Shown piece after piece: positions 1 through 8,247 of a DNA stretch of 64,000 nt; within the stretch, counting starts at the first letter, position 1; every line of letters begins with the position of its first letter. Made by a program: the position numbers and the translations under genes. Source of the DNA: Spirosoma sp. KUDC1026. Its GTDB lineage: Bacteria > Bacteroidota > Bacteroidia > Cytophagales > Spirosomataceae. The DNA is taken from NCBI RefSeq assembly GCF_013375035.1, contig NZ_CP056032.1:4586001-4650000 (forward strand), written 5' to 3'. Under the pieces are notes generated by a model, which searched no databases, had not been told where the DNA came from, and worked only from the letters and a program-made list of their open reading frames with translations.

Positions 1-12
1 ATCGATAAAGAC

Positions 13-45
13 AAACGGTAGATCCAGCCCAGGGTCTACCGTTTT
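13..45 (-). terminator. Hairpin terminator after the DUF3891 gene
   Basis: Inverted repeat with arms AAACGGTAGATCC (13-25) and GGGTCTACCGTTT (32-44), one G-T wobble, closing a short loop. It lies just past the stop codon of the minus-strand gene that ends at 49 and would form a stem on that transcript. Factor-independent termination is inferred. Confidence 0.55.
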
Positions 46-48
46 CGT

Positions 49-777
49 TTACGCCTTTCGGAACTGCCACTCTTTCCGCTCGATAGGTGCTTCCTGAATG
101 GCCCGGTACAACTCAGCATCGTCAATGAAAACTACCTGCGTCAGTTCAGCGGCTTCGACATGGACAGTAAAACTTGTCGCATCAAAAGGCCAGGGATCAA
201 CCAGGATTGACCCATCGCTACGTTGTAGCAGGAAATAAGCCACCTCGTCAGGCCCCTTGCTGATCTCCAGCCGGCGCGACTCCGGGGGAACCTGATTCAG
301 GCAAAGAATCAGCGACAATGCATCGCACCACTGCACAAAGTCATACGCATACTGCACCTCGGCGCTGGTGGCTTTGTACAGCTTACGCCACTCCTTTTGG
401 TTAGCCACCTGCTGGTCCAGGAATTCGTCCAGCTCGGAATCGACACCCCGTTTGCCCTCGTACAGAAACGAGGTATGCATTGACAGCATCAGCGCATTCC
501 AGCGACTTTTTTCCAGGCCTATGTCAATCAGCCGGCGGCACTGTTCAACCGAGTATTCGAGGATTTGAAACGGCAGGGGTGTCCCGGCTGCGGTCAAATG
601 TTTTTTACCCACCCAGGGATCCTGTCCATCGTCGTGTTCAGTGAGAGCCACCAACGTTTCGATCCAGTGCGCCGGTCGCTTATCCTGTTGCCAGTACTGG
701 GCAAACTGCACCGCCAGTAAGCCATGCGCCTGCTGGTGAATGATCTGCCATCCCGTATTTATCTGCGTTACAATCAT
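49..777 (-). CDS. DUF3891 family protein
   Basis: About 242 residues, recognised as the DUF3891 family by the overall pattern: an early IIHQQAHG..A.QFA segment, a LTEHDDG motif near residue 50, and a central MLSMHTSFLYEG stretch. The histidines in QQAH, EHDD and MHTS resemble a conserved metal-site-like set, but no reaction is known for the family. The product appears cytoplasmic (no signal peptide or membrane span). I start at the ATG at 777 (MIVTQINTGW); an in-frame TTG at 789 would lie inside the upstream hairpin and is less likely. It lies downstream of the general stress protein gene, separated by a terminator, so it is probably its own unit. Confidence 0.75.
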   Translation of the reverse strand: MIVTQINTGWQIIHQQAHGLLAVQFAQYWQQDKRPAHWIETLVALTEHDDGQDPWVGKKHLTAAGTPLPFQILEYSVEQCRRLIDIGLEKSRWNALMLSMHTSFLYEGKRGVDSELDEFLDQQVANQKEWRKLYKATSAEVQYAYDFVQWCDALSLILCLNQVPPESRRLEISKGPDEVAYFLLQRSDGSILVDPWPFDATSFTVHVEAAELTQVVFIDDAELYRAIQEAPIERKEWQFRKA

Positions 778-787
778 GCTTGTCAAC

Positions 788-824
788 AAAAAAAGGGTAG
801 CCAGCGGTAACCGCTAACTACCCC
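788..824 (-). terminator. Intrinsic terminator of the stress protein gene
   Basis: On the minus strand a stem with outer arms GGGTAG/CTACCC and inner CCAGCGG/CCGCT is followed directly by a run of about seven T. It lies 20 bases past the stop codon at 845, a good fit to a factor-independent terminator. Confidence 0.7.
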
Positions 825-844
825 TCCTGGTGGGTATTTCTCCC

Positions 845-1348
845 TTAATTATAAACTTTTTTGTTCTCGCCCATGTCCGGAACCGTATCCGTCAGTGCGG
901 CTTTGGCCTGCTCAAAGAAGCGGACCATTTTGCTCGAACTGGAGTTCCAGTATTCGGCCATCTGAGTATGTACTTTCAGCAGGATCAATTCCGGATCTTC
1001 CTTTCCTTCGGGGAACCAGGCTTTGACCTGTGGATCCCAGAGTTCATCAATCTTCGCTTTATCATCGACTTCCGTAGCCGTCCCCGAAATCGATACATAA
1101 TCGGCATCGCTGACATCAGCAAAAGACAAGTTAACCCGGCTTTCGTTCTGGTCGATCTGCTCTACTTTCGGCGACGTACGTTTGGTAAAGAACCAGAGCG
1201 TACCGTTTTCGTCCATCTGCATCGCTGCCATTGGTCGACTGACTAGGTTCCCCTGTTCATCAACTGTAGTCATCATGGCAACACGAATGTCGTCCACCAT
1301 ATCCCTGACTTTTGTCAGTTGGCCATTCTTTTGTTCTTTCGCTTCCAT
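845..1348 (-). CDS. Pyridoxamine 5'-phosphate oxidase-like general stress protein
   Basis: 167 residues with the split-barrel flavin-binding fold of the general stress protein 26 type: RVAMMTTVDEQGNLVSRPMAAMQMDENGTLWFFT in the N-terminal half, then QIDQNESRVNLSFADV, and a C-terminal helical part. The family binds FMN or FAD and is linked to stress responses; substrate unknown. It is cytoplasmic. It lies between a DUF3891 gene and a four-helix-bundle cysteine-rich protein, all on the minus strand, which suggests a loose stress cluster. Function beyond flavin binding is inferred only from the family. Confidence 0.8.
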   Translation of the reverse strand: MEAKEQKNGQLTKVRDMVDDIRVAMMTTVDEQGNLVSRPMAAMQMDENGTLWFFTKRTSPKVEQIDQNESRVNLSFADVSDADYVSISGTATEVDDKAKIDELWDPQVKAWFPEGKEDPELILLKVHTQMAEYWNSSSSKMVRFFEQAKAALTDTVPDMGENKKVYN

Positions 1349-1391
1349 ATCGTTGAGTTGGTAAGTATTTGTGGGAGTAAGCCTTTCGCGA

Positions 1392-1790
1392 TTAATAACG
1401 CACCGGCTCGTTCATCGTTACTCCGTAAAACACAGCAGCGGGCACTTTGTTTGTCGCCTGTTCAGAGAGCGACGAAACATTGAGGATAGACAGGCAACTC
1501 TGAATGGCTTCGAGACACGCCTTTTCTGCCATCTCCTTTCCAGTCTGCTGAGGAGATAATTGCTGAAGGCAGCTTTCGCAAACGTGAATACAATCCTTTG
1601 CCAAGTGCTGGACCTTGTCTGTACCACGCAGATAAAGCATGGCTACCTGACGGCACATGCTAGCGCAATCCAGATGCAATAGAATTTTCTGATACTGGTT
1701 TTCGTCCCGGTCCGAAACCGAACACTCGGCAGCAACAGCTTCGCAACGAACGGCGCAACGCACCAAAGACCGGTAAATGTCTTTTTCCAA
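1392..1790 (-). CDS. Four-helix bundle copper-binding protein
   Basis: 132 residues, all helical, with regularly placed cysteines: RCAVRCEAVAAECS near residues 11-24, LDCASMCRQVA near 41-50, DCIHVCESCLQ near 66-76 and KACLEAIQSCLS near 90-101. This is the pattern of the Csp-like (DUF326) four-helix bundle, where cysteines line the core and store Cu(I). No export signal is visible, so it would be a cytosolic version. Neighbouring genes are stress-related. Copper binding is inferred from the family; the histidine count is low. Confidence 0.75.
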   Translation of the reverse strand: MEKDIYRSLVRCAVRCEAVAAECSVSDRDENQYQKILLHLDCASMCRQVAMLYLRGTDKVQHLAKDCIHVCESCLQQLSPQQTGKEMAEKACLEAIQSCLSILNVSSLSEQATNKVPAAVFYGVTMNEPVRY

Positions 1791-1822
1791 AATCGTAGGG
1801 TGATTAAATCAATAACGCGATC

Positions 1823-2035
1823 TTAGGCGTAGGTCGGTACGTTGACAGACTCTACTTTCCGTAGCCGAGCCCAACGACGAGCTTCTTCGACACTCAGCAT
1901 TACAACGCGCTGTTTATCCGTCTGCCCCTGTTCGAGCAGACTGTTCGCGATTTCGATTGCTTTAGCGCGAATGCTGGGGTTCAGGGAACGCATGGCAGCG
2001 GGAAAGTGAGTAGGAGTCCACATACGGTTTATCAT
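1823..2035 (-). CDS. Small hypothetical protein, possible DUF-type regulator of about 70 aa
   Basis: 70 residues. The middle part (AMRSLNPSIRAKAIEIANSLLEQG) resembles small bacterial proteins with a PxSMKNLxPxVRxKAIEIANxLLEEG signature and no assigned function. A second in-frame ATG at 2023 (MWTPTHFP) is an equally good start. It is basic and soluble, with no membrane segment. It lies 32 bases upstream of the copper-binding protein gene on the same strand and may be cotranscribed. Confidence 0.6.
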   Translation of the reverse strand: MINRMWTPTHFPAAMRSLNPSIRAKAIEIANSLLEQGQTDKQRVVMLSVEEARRWARLRKVESVNVPTYA

Positions 2036-2230
2036 TTACAGAAACCATAGTGCTGATATTGTGCCAGATCTTTTTACTCCTGTCGTAAGTAGTTGTTTTA
2101 CGCTATATATCAATCGCTTACGTATAAAATCCACCCGTCGACTTATCTAAAGGTTGACAATATAGATAGGCTATTTGTAGAGAATAGAAACCGACTGTAG
2201 ACAAAACTCTACAGTTAGCTCTACAAAAAA

Positions 2231-2257
2231 AGCCAGCTTTCCCCAAGCTGGCTTTCC
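2231..2257 (-). terminator. Terminator after the hybrid sensor kinase
   Basis: Perfect arms AAAGCCAGCTT (2231-2241) and AAGCTGGCTTT (2247-2257) with a five-base loop; on the minus strand a T run follows. It is 20 bases past the kinase stop codon. Confidence 0.75.
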
Positions 2258-2277
2258 TGTCGATCGTCGCGCTGATT

Positions 2278-3756
2278 TTATTGCGGGAAGTAAAGTTTGA
2301 ACGTAGTGCCTTCGCCCAGTTCACTCTCGACATCAATCGATCCTTTGTGGCTATTGATGATATTCTGTGTCGCAGTGAGCCCCAGCCCCATGCCGCCCGA
2401 TTTACCGGTAAAGAACGGATCGAACAGGCGCTGGCGATCGGCCTCACTGATTCCCCCGCCGTTGTCGCTTACTTCCACGCAAACCCGGGCGTCATCGGTA
2501 GTGTACGTTCGTACTTTCAATATGCCCTTGCCCTCCTGCATAGCTTCGACGGCATTGACCAAGATATTCAGCAGGGCGGTTTTTACCTGATCGCTGTCAA
2601 TCATGCCCTGGCAGTTTTCCTGGGCAAATTCAGTTTCAATCCGCATCCGCTTCAACTTGATTCGGTCGTTTACCAGTTGAAGAGTCGATTTCACCACGGC
2701 ATTGAAATCCTGCTTTTTCCGTTCGAGTTCGCGGGGTTTCGACGAGTTGAGCATTTCGGTAATCAGCTGGCCAATCCGGTCGACGTTACGCCCAATGATA
2801 TTGGTGTACATGGTGATGTACTCGTCGTCGGTATTCAGTTCATCTTTCAACTGCTCCAGCGCAAGGCTCAGGTTTGTCAGTGGATTCCGGACTTCGTGCG
2901 CAATGCTCCGGGCAATCTTACCGGTCATGGTCAGTTTTTCGGCGAGAATCAGGTCCTGCTGGGCCCGCTTCTGTTCGGTAATATCGCGCACAATACCCTG
3001 ATACCATTCGGGCTGACCAATTACGTCCTCTACCGCCCAGACGGACAACAGGCAGATTCGTTTCCGGCCATTCTTGTGAATAAGGGTTGTTTCGTAATCC
3101 TTGATTTGTCCGTGTTCACTCACGTTGAACCGGAGTGCCCGCAGGTGATTCAGATTGGCGAACAGGCGCGCCGGATTCAGACGCTGCAATTCTTCCCGGC
3201 TGTAGCCCAGCAGTTTTTCGACCGCCGGGTTAGCATCCTGAAAATGCAGGTCACCGGAAGCCACGAAAATGGCATCCATCGATCGTTCGAACAAAGACCG
3301 GTACTTGTTTTCCTGGCTGGCCATTTCAGCCAGTACACTGGCTTGTCGCAGCGCATACCGGATGCTACGTCCCAGCAACTGCGCATCGATACGGCCTTTT
3401 ACGAGGTAATCGGCGGCTCCCAGTTCCAGCGCCGATTGATCGACTGTCAGATCGTCCTGGCCCGTCAGCAGAATCATAGGAGCCCGGCAACCCAGATGCT
3501 GCGCGGCCTGGATCAGATCAATACCTGTGTGGTGCCCCAGCCGGTAATCGACCAGATAAACATCATGTTCATTCTCTTCAAGCGCTTTCAGGGCGCTCTC
3601 GTAACTGTCAATCCAGTCTAACTTGATGTTGGCGTTCTCCCGGGCCGAAACCAGCGCTCGGGTAAGCATATAATCGTCTTCGTCGTCTTCGACCAATAAC
3701 ACACGAATCATCGATTTTTTATCAGTAACGTCAAGTGGTGTTGCAACGGAAATCAT
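2278..3756 (-). CDS. Response-receiver / PAS / histidine kinase hybrid
   Basis: 492 residues. Receiver domain at about 17-135 with the acidic pocket VEDDEDD and probable phosphoacceptor D70 in VDYRLG; PAS domain at about 150-265 (FERSMDAIFVASGDLHFQDANPA...); HisKA dimerisation helix with phosphorylatable H287 in SIAHEVRNPL; HATPase at about 375-490 with the N box and the DNGGGIS and GMGLGL G boxes. No membrane segment, so it is a soluble kinase, probably receiving signal through its own receiver domain (a design seen in phytochrome-like and cyanobacterial/Bacteroidota systems). The start could also be M16 (3711). It lies next to a single-domain response regulator (3844-4263) on the same strand, a likely partner. 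Confidence 0.9.
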   Translation of the reverse strand: MISVATPLDVTDKKSMIRVLLVEDDEDDYMLTRALVSARENANIKLDWIDSYESALKALEENEHDVYLVDYRLGHHTGIDLIQAAQHLGCRAPMILLTGQDDLTVDQSALELGAADYLVKGRIDAQLLGRSIRYALRQASVLAEMASQENKYRSLFERSMDAIFVASGDLHFQDANPAVEKLLGYSREELQRLNPARLFANLNHLRALRFNVSEHGQIKDYETTLIHKNGRKRICLLSVWAVEDVIGQPEWYQGIVRDITEQKRAQQDLILAEKLTMTGKIARSIAHEVRNPLTNLSLALEQLKDELNTDDEYITMYTNIIGRNVDRIGQLITEMLNSSKPRELERKKQDFNAVVKSTLQLVNDRIKLKRMRIETEFAQENCQGMIDSDQVKTALLNILVNAVEAMQEGKGILKVRTYTTDDARVCVEVSDNGGGISEADRQRLFDPFFTGKSGGMGLGLTATQNIINSHKGSIDVESELGEGTTFKLYFPQ

Positions 3757-3801
3757 AACCAGTGAGTGTTAATACGTACGAGTAAGAGCGGATCGTACGG
3801 A

Positions 3802-3809
3802 CAAAGGTA
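3802..3809 (-). promoter_or_regulatory. Candidate Bacteroidota -7 box for the sensor kinase
   Basis: TACCTTTG on the minus strand fits the TAnnTTTG -7 consensus of Bacteroidota housekeeping promoters and lies 46 bases before the kinase start. No clear TTG -33 element is seen at the expected spacing, so this is tentative. Confidence 0.4.
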
Positions 3810-3843
3810 TAATCAAATATTGTTTGTGTTGGCTGCCAACGAA

Positions 3844-4263
3844 TTAAGGCAACTTAACGGTATCTATCCAGTACGTTTTCAACGAACTGACAATCTCTAC
3901 CAATCGGTTAAAATTGAATGGTTTTATAACGAACGAGTTGACTCCCAGATTATAGGTCCTGATCACATCATCATCGGCCGATGACGTAGTCATCACAACT
4001 ACGGGCAGCCGGCGCAGAGCAGGGTCATCTTTGATTTCTCGCAGCACCTGAAAGCCGTTTTTGCGGGGCATATTCAAATCCAGGATCAGCAGCTTGGGCC
4101 AGGGTGCATTGGCTTCATTAAATTCACCTTTCCGATACAGGTAATCCATTAGGTACTCGCCATCCTCAACAAACCGAATTTGTTGCGTATACCCGCATTG
4201 CCTGAGTGCCTGCTCCATAAACAGCCGGTCATCTATGTCATCGTCAGCAATCAGAATTGTCAT
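3844..4263 (-). CDS. Single-domain response regulator (Rcp1-like)
   Basis: About 139 residues from the ATG at 4263 (MTILIADDDIDDR); an earlier ATG at 4284 adds seven residues. A complete receiver domain and nothing else: acidic pair ADDDIDD, phosphoacceptor in LILDLNMPRKNG, threonine in VVMTTSSADDD and lysine in FVIKPFNF. The long insert before the phosphoacceptor (YLMDYLYRKGEFNEANAPWPK) is typical of Rcp1-type regulators that work with phytochrome-like kinases. It has no output domain, so it should pass phosphate or bind a partner. It lies 87 bases upstream of the REC-PAS-kinase gene and is probably its partner. Confidence 0.88.
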   Translation of the reverse strand: MTILIADDDIDDRLFMEQALRQCGYTQQIRFVEDGEYLMDYLYRKGEFNEANAPWPKLLILDLNMPRKNGFQVLREIKDDPALRRLPVVVMTTSSADDDVIRTYNLGVNSFVIKPFNFNRLVEIVSSLKTYWIDTVKLP

Positions 4264-4726
4264 AGGTGCGTAGTCACAATACATCCCGGAGCAAAGAAAA
4301 GAAATTATAAATCAATAGCGAACACACCTACTAATTGGTAGGTAGTGTAGATCCATCGGGAATACGATTCCTGAAGCGTATACTTTGCAAAATAGGGAGT
4401 TAGCGTTAACGAAATTAGTTAACTATTTACTCAAACAGGTGAGTATCAACTGAAGAACAAACGACCTAACCCTGAACATGAAATTTAACTTTTCAAACTT
4501 TGCCGTAAGTCCTTTACTAATCGTATTTATTCTACAGAATGGGGAATTTATTACGCACCTTCCGGAATACACTATAAATTATTAGTTAGAACCTGGAGAC
4601 CGTAAATTAGTATAATACAAGCGAATAGGCCTTTGCAAAGCAATCAGCGTAGGTTTGGCACGAAATTGACATATAAACCAGATATACACGTTTTCTTTTC
4701 ACGATCTATTACAGCTTACTAACGCT
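4264..4726. other. Non-coding stretch before the outer-membrane barrel gene
   Basis: About 460 bases with no supported gene, more AT-rich than its surroundings. It separates the minus-strand response regulator from the plus-strand barrel gene and must carry promoters for both. I found no exact TAnnTTTG box, riboswitch-like fold or RNA gene in it. Confidence 0.5.
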
Positions 4727-5371
4727 ATGAAAAAGTCAATTGGAACCCTGTTTGCTGCCGCGCTTCTTACCGTTGGTGCTTTTGTACTAAACCCATCTAC
4801 CGCAGCCGCTCAGGGACGTACCCGTGTCGGAATTAAAGGTGGTTTGAACGCAAGTTCTCTGTTTTACGACAGCCCGAATGCCAGCAATAAAAACGAACGT
4901 ATTGGCTTCCACCTGGGCCTGTTTGCTCAAGCGCCCATCGGTGAGTTTTTCGCTATTCAGCCCGAATTGTTGTATACCACAAAAGGTGCCGCTGCTGATT
5001 ACAATCTGGTAGGTGCCCGGGGCCGTAATACGTTTCAACTGAACTACGCTGAGTTACCGGTACTGGCAACCTTCAAATTAGGACAGGCGGTTGAACTGCA
5101 GGCGGGTCCTTACGCTTCGTATCTGCTGAACTCGAACCTAAATTCAAACGGTGATTTCGGTACCGGTACCTCGTCAATCAACCGCGATAATTTTAATAAA
5201 GTCGATTACGGTCTGGCGGGTGGTCTGAACGTATACCTCGGCAAATTTCTGGTTGGTGCCCGCTACTCGCAGGGTATTCAGAACATCGCTAACAGCGGTA
5301 CCGCTAAACTGCTACTCAATAACGCTAAAAACAGCGTAGGGATGCTGACAATCGGCTACAGCTTCAACTAA
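4727..5371 (+). CDS. PorT-like outer-membrane beta-barrel protein
   Basis: 214 residues with a signal peptide (MKKSIGTLFAAALLTVGAFVLNPSTAAAQ, cleavage after AAAQ) followed by alternating-hydrophobic strands typical of the Bacteroidota outer-membrane beta-barrel (PorT family) fold: RVGIKGGLNASSLF, RIGFHLGLFAQAP, FFAIQPELLYTTKGA, FQLNYAELPVLATF, VELQAGPYASYLL, VDYGLAGGLNVYLGKFLVGARY and a terminal VGMLTIGYSFN ending in an aromatic/polar C-terminus. An eight-strand barrel is likely. The role is unknown; such small barrels often turn up near signalling genes. A strong terminator follows. Confidence 0.85.
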   Translation: MKKSIGTLFAAALLTVGAFVLNPSTAAAQGRTRVGIKGGLNASSLFYDSPNASNKNERIGFHLGLFAQAPIGEFFAIQPELLYTTKGAAADYNLVGARGRNTFQLNYAELPVLATFKLGQAVELQAGPYASYLLNSNLNSNGDFGTGTSSINRDNFNKVDYGLAGGLNVYLGKFLVGARYSQGIQNIANSGTAKLLLNNAKNSVGMLTIGYSFN

Positions 5372-5389
5372 GAAGTGCCTTAACGAAAC

Positions 5390-5423
5390 AAAAAAGCCGG
5401 ATCTTTTCAGATCCGGCTTTTTT
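5390..5423 (+). terminator. Strong bidirectional terminator
   Basis: A-tract, arms AAAAAGCCGGATC and GATCCGGCTTTTT around a TTTTCA loop, then T-tract. It sits between the barrel gene (plus) and the convergent NtrC-type gene (minus) and can serve both. Confidence 0.85.
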
Positions 5424-5442
5424 ATATACTTTGATCGGTTAA

Positions 5443-6906
5443 TCACAGATGAATATCATACGCTTTCAGTTTGTTATAAAGCGTCTTGCGGTCGATATTA
5501 AGCACTTCGGCAGCTTTGGTTTTATTGTAGCCGGTTTTCTCCAGCACTTTCAGAATGGCAGCCCGTTCGGCATTTTCCGATACCGATTTCAGGTTAGCAG
5601 CCGACTGTGAAATGACCGGTACGCCGGGACGAACGGTATCGAAATTCACCTGAACGTTACCGGTTGGCACCTCTTCGCTGGAGAAATACTGGGGCGTAAT
5701 GATCTCGTGAGGCAGTACATCCACTTCAACAAAATCACCCTGGGTAAGCAGCACAGACCGTTTCACAACGTTCTGAAGCTCACGCAGGTTACCGTGCCAA
5801 TAGTAATCCTTCATCTTTTCCTTCGCTTCATCGCTGAAACCAATGACGGACTTTTCGAGCTGGTTGTTGGCAATCTCCAGAAAATGCTCGGCAAACAACA
5901 TAATGTCAGCCCGGCGTTCGCGCAGGGGCGACAGATGAATCTCGAACTCGTTGATGCGGTGGTAGATATCTTCCCGGAAACGGCCCTGCCGGACTGCTTC
6001 CCGCAGGTCTTCATTGGTAGCAACAATAATCCGCACGTCGACGGCAATATCCTGGTTGCTCCCAATCCGGCGGATCTTTCGTTCCTGCAGCACGCGCAGC
6101 AGTTTGATCTGGTTGTCGTATGAGAGATTTCCGATTTCGTCCAGAAACAGCGTACCGCCGTTGGCGAACTCAAAACTCCCCGCCTTGTCGGACATAGCCC
6201 CCGTAAAGGCTCCTTTTACGTGCCCGAACAGTTCACTCCCAGCCAGTTCTTTACTGAGGGCACCACAATCGATGGCCACAAATGACTTCTCAGCCCGTTT
6301 GCTTTTGAGGTGAATGGCATTGGCCACGAACTCTTTTCCCGTTCCCGTTTCACCCGTAATGATAACGGACATATCGGTTGGGGCGATCAGTTCTATGTGT
6401 TTCTGAAGTTGCTCGGCCACGCGGCTTTTACCGAAGATGAACCGTTTGCCATTCGGCGCCAGATTAGCCTTTGCCGAACTGGCTTTAACGGCCGACGTTT
6501 TAACCCCTTCATCTTCGACTTCTTCGTTCTTCTTCATCGATTGGGTACGTCGTTCGAGAGCAGCCTTGATCGTATAAAGAATTTCGTCGGGATATAGTGG
6601 TTTGGTTACGTAGTCGTAGGCACCGTGTTTAACCGTCTGAACGGCAACCCGAACATCGGAGTAGCCGGTAATAATGATAACCGCCGTACTGGGATTCATC
6701 ACCTTGATTCGGCGAAGCATCTCCAGACCGTCGATGTCAGGAAGTTTAAAATCGCAGATAACTAATTCGAACGACTCCTTGCGTAACAACGCAAGACCAT
6801 CTTCACCCCGTTGCACGGATGCGGTCTTGTAGTTCTGTTTGCTGAGGAAGCGTTCCAGCAGCAGGCAGATATCGTTGTTATCATCAACAATGAGTATTTT
6901 TTCCAT
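5443..6906 (-). CDS. Sigma-54-dependent response regulator (NtrC family)
   Basis: 487 residues. Receiver domain 1-120 with phosphoacceptor D52 (VICDFKLPDIDG) and K102; a charged linker; AAA+ sigma-54 activation domain with Walker A GETGTGKE (185-192), the sigma-54 contact loop GAFTGA (232-237), and Walker B GGTLFLDEIGNL; C-terminal Fis-type helix-turn-helix (AAILKVLEKTGYNKTKAAEVLNIDRKTLYNKLK). It activates sigma-54 promoters when phosphorylated. A single-domain response regulator gene lies just upstream on the same strand. No cognate kinase gene adjoins it; the soluble REC-PAS kinase at 2278 is a candidate (inference). Confidence 0.93.
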   Translation of the reverse strand: MEKILIVDDNNDICLLLERFLSKQNYKTASVQRGEDGLALLRKESFELVICDFKLPDIDGLEMLRRIKVMNPSTAVIIITGYSDVRVAVQTVKHGAYDYVTKPLYPDEILYTIKAALERRTQSMKKNEEVEDEGVKTSAVKASSAKANLAPNGKRFIFGKSRVAEQLQKHIELIAPTDMSVIITGETGTGKEFVANAIHLKSKRAEKSFVAIDCGALSKELAGSELFGHVKGAFTGAMSDKAGSFEFANGGTLFLDEIGNLSYDNQIKLLRVLQERKIRRIGSNQDIAVDVRIIVATNEDLREAVRQGRFREDIYHRINEFEIHLSPLRERRADIMLFAEHFLEIANNQLEKSVIGFSDEAKEKMKDYYWHGNLRELQNVVKRSVLLTQGDFVEVDVLPHEIITPQYFSSEEVPTGNVQVNFDTVRPGVPVISQSAANLKSVSENAERAAILKVLEKTGYNKTKAAEVLNIDRKTLYNKLKAYDIHL

Positions 6907-6988
6907 GTATGAGTACGTACAGCTTATACAGACAACCCAGGCCCAACAAGCATTAAAATGATGGCAAAGATTGATGAAGCCGTGTCAA

Positions 6989-6996
6989 CAAAGTTA
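6989..6996 (-). promoter_or_regulatory. Candidate -7 box for the NtrC-type gene
   Basis: TAACTTTG on the minus strand matches TAnnTTTG. It begins just after the stop codon of the upstream response regulator and would give a leader of about 75 bases. No clear -33 element. Confidence 0.35.
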
Positions 6997-6997
6997 C

Positions 6998-7456
6998 TCA
7001 AACCTGCATGCTTTCCAAAGCCGTTTCAACAGACCGCCGGGTAAACGGTTTTCCGATAAAATAATCAGCTCCCTGGTCTGTCGCTCGCTTGCGTTCAGCC
7101 TGTCCATCAAAGGCGCTGATCATAATTATTTTAATGTTCGCCTGTGCTCCGCGAATCATGGGAAGTAGGTCGAAACCAAGTCCGTCGGGCAGATTCAGAT
7201 CCAGAAATACGGCATCGAACTGCTGTGTAGTCAGACATTTACGGCCTTCCTCGATAAAATGGGCACAGGTTGGCTGGTAGCCCAACCGGCGCAGTAAACC
7301 CGACAGCAGTAAGCATATATCTGTTTCGTCGTCTATAATTAAAATACGCTTTGCCCCCGTTGAGTTAGTTGTATTCATTGCGGTTGGTCTAAACTGCTGG
7401 TCCGCATTAACTCTCGTCATTGTACTCACCACAGTAAATTCTAATTTCGTGTTCAC
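6998..7456 (-). CDS. Single-domain response regulator
   Basis: Up to 152 residues; the receiver domain begins at about residue 37 (RILIIDDETDICLLL), so the start may be a later ATG at 7420 or 7378 (MNTTNSTGAKR). Phosphoacceptor D86 in VFLDLNLPDGLG; threonine/serine switch in IKIIMISAFDG; lysine in YFIGKPFTRR. The C-terminus ends right after the receiver fold, with no DNA-binding or enzyme domain. It lies about 90 bases upstream of the NtrC-type regulator and may share a promoter with it. The output is unknown. Confidence 0.85.
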   Translation of the reverse strand: MNTKLEFTVVSTMTRVNADQQFRPTAMNTTNSTGAKRILIIDDETDICLLLSGLLRRLGYQPTCAHFIEEGRKCLTTQQFDAVFLDLNLPDGLGFDLLPMIRGAQANIKIIMISAFDGQAERKRATDQGADYFIGKPFTRRSVETALESMQV

Positions 7457-7863
7457 CTGTACCGGTACTTATATAAAATATAATGCCGAAAAAAGGGAGT
7501 GGCCCATCCTACTGATGATTTTGTTAGTTAAACATCGGGGAATAAGCAATTTGCCAAGCTAATGATTGATAGGGGCAACCGTCAGCCATTTTCTGTGGAG
7601 TGTGTTTCAGGGGAACTGCCCGAGTCATTTCTCCACATTATTTCTACAGTTGTAGAATAATATCCACAGCTTTACATACCCCAGTACATTTATGGCATGG
7701 GCCGTTTCAGGTTGGAAAAGCCATTTTGAGTGCTCATTTACAAGTGTATAGCCGGTATATACTCTATGAAACAAGTCTACTCTAAAATCTGGCACATCTT
7801 TTTCTATTAAGAAGACAATTGCGAGATAGTTTTGCTCTGATTTACTCAAATTAAAGAAACGTT
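7457..7863. other. Non-coding stretch upstream of the lmo0937-like gene
   Basis: About 400 AT-rich bases without a credible gene; short open frames on both strands lack family features. The only signal is a TAnnTTTG-type box at 7827-7834 near the downstream gene. Confidence 0.45.
7827..7834 (+). promoter_or_regulatory. Candidate -7 box for the lmo0937-like gene
   Basis: TAGTTTTG fits the TAnnTTTG consensus and would place transcription start about 22 bases before the ATG at 7864. The -33 TTG is not evident, so support is partial. Confidence 0.4.
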
Positions 7864-8025
7864 ATGGGAAACCTACTTTACACAATAGCGGTCGTACTGA
7901 TCATCATATGGCTGCTAGGCTTTCTGGGATTCAATAGTTTTGGAATGGGAAGCTTGATCCACGTGTTGCTGGTGATTGCAATCATTGCAGTCGTCCTGCG
8001 CCTGATCCAAGGTCGGGGAGTTTGA
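7864..8025 (+). CDS. Small lmo0937-family membrane protein
   Basis: 53 residues: MGNLLYTIAVVLIIIWLLG, a short FNSFGMGS turn, then LIHVLLVIAIIAVVLRLIQ, so two membrane helices in a hairpin. This is the lmo0937 / DUF5670 pattern of tiny inner-membrane proteins, usually linked to envelope or general stress in Bacteroidota. Function unknown. It precedes, by a few genes, two YtxH-domain proteins, which are commonly stress-induced too. Confidence 0.8.
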   Translation: MGNLLYTIAVVLIIIWLLGFLGFNSFGMGSLIHVLLVIAIIAVVLRLIQGRGV

Positions 8026-8138
8026 AGTAGGTAGTACCAATTAAAATATTTTGGCGGTCGTTGACCCCTTGCCTCTACAGCATTTTATAGCTTTGGGCAA
8101 TCTAGTTTTAGGTTAAGTACAAGTTACGGTGGGTACGG

Positions 8139-8173
8139 AATCCCTGAGCCAATTTGAGCACAGGGATTTTTTG
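8139..8173 (+). terminator. Terminator downstream of the lmo0937-like gene
   Basis: Arms AATCCCTG (8139-8146) and CAGGGATT (8161-8168) with a 14-base loop, followed by a T run. Confidence 0.6.
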
Positions 8174-8247
8174 TTTTCCGACGTTTCCACTTTCTAACGG
8201 AATCACAGAATATCGACATTCCGTAATCCCGCCAAGAAACAGTTCAC

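Noticed and set aside
2281..3621. 446-codon plus-strand open frame opposite the sensor kinase
   Set aside because: It lies entirely on the strand opposite a kinase with all its domains, has no recognisable motif and reflects codon bias.
7600..7849. Two short overlapping open frames before the lmo0937-like gene
   Set aside because: Opposite strands, no signal or domain, AT-rich intergenic region.
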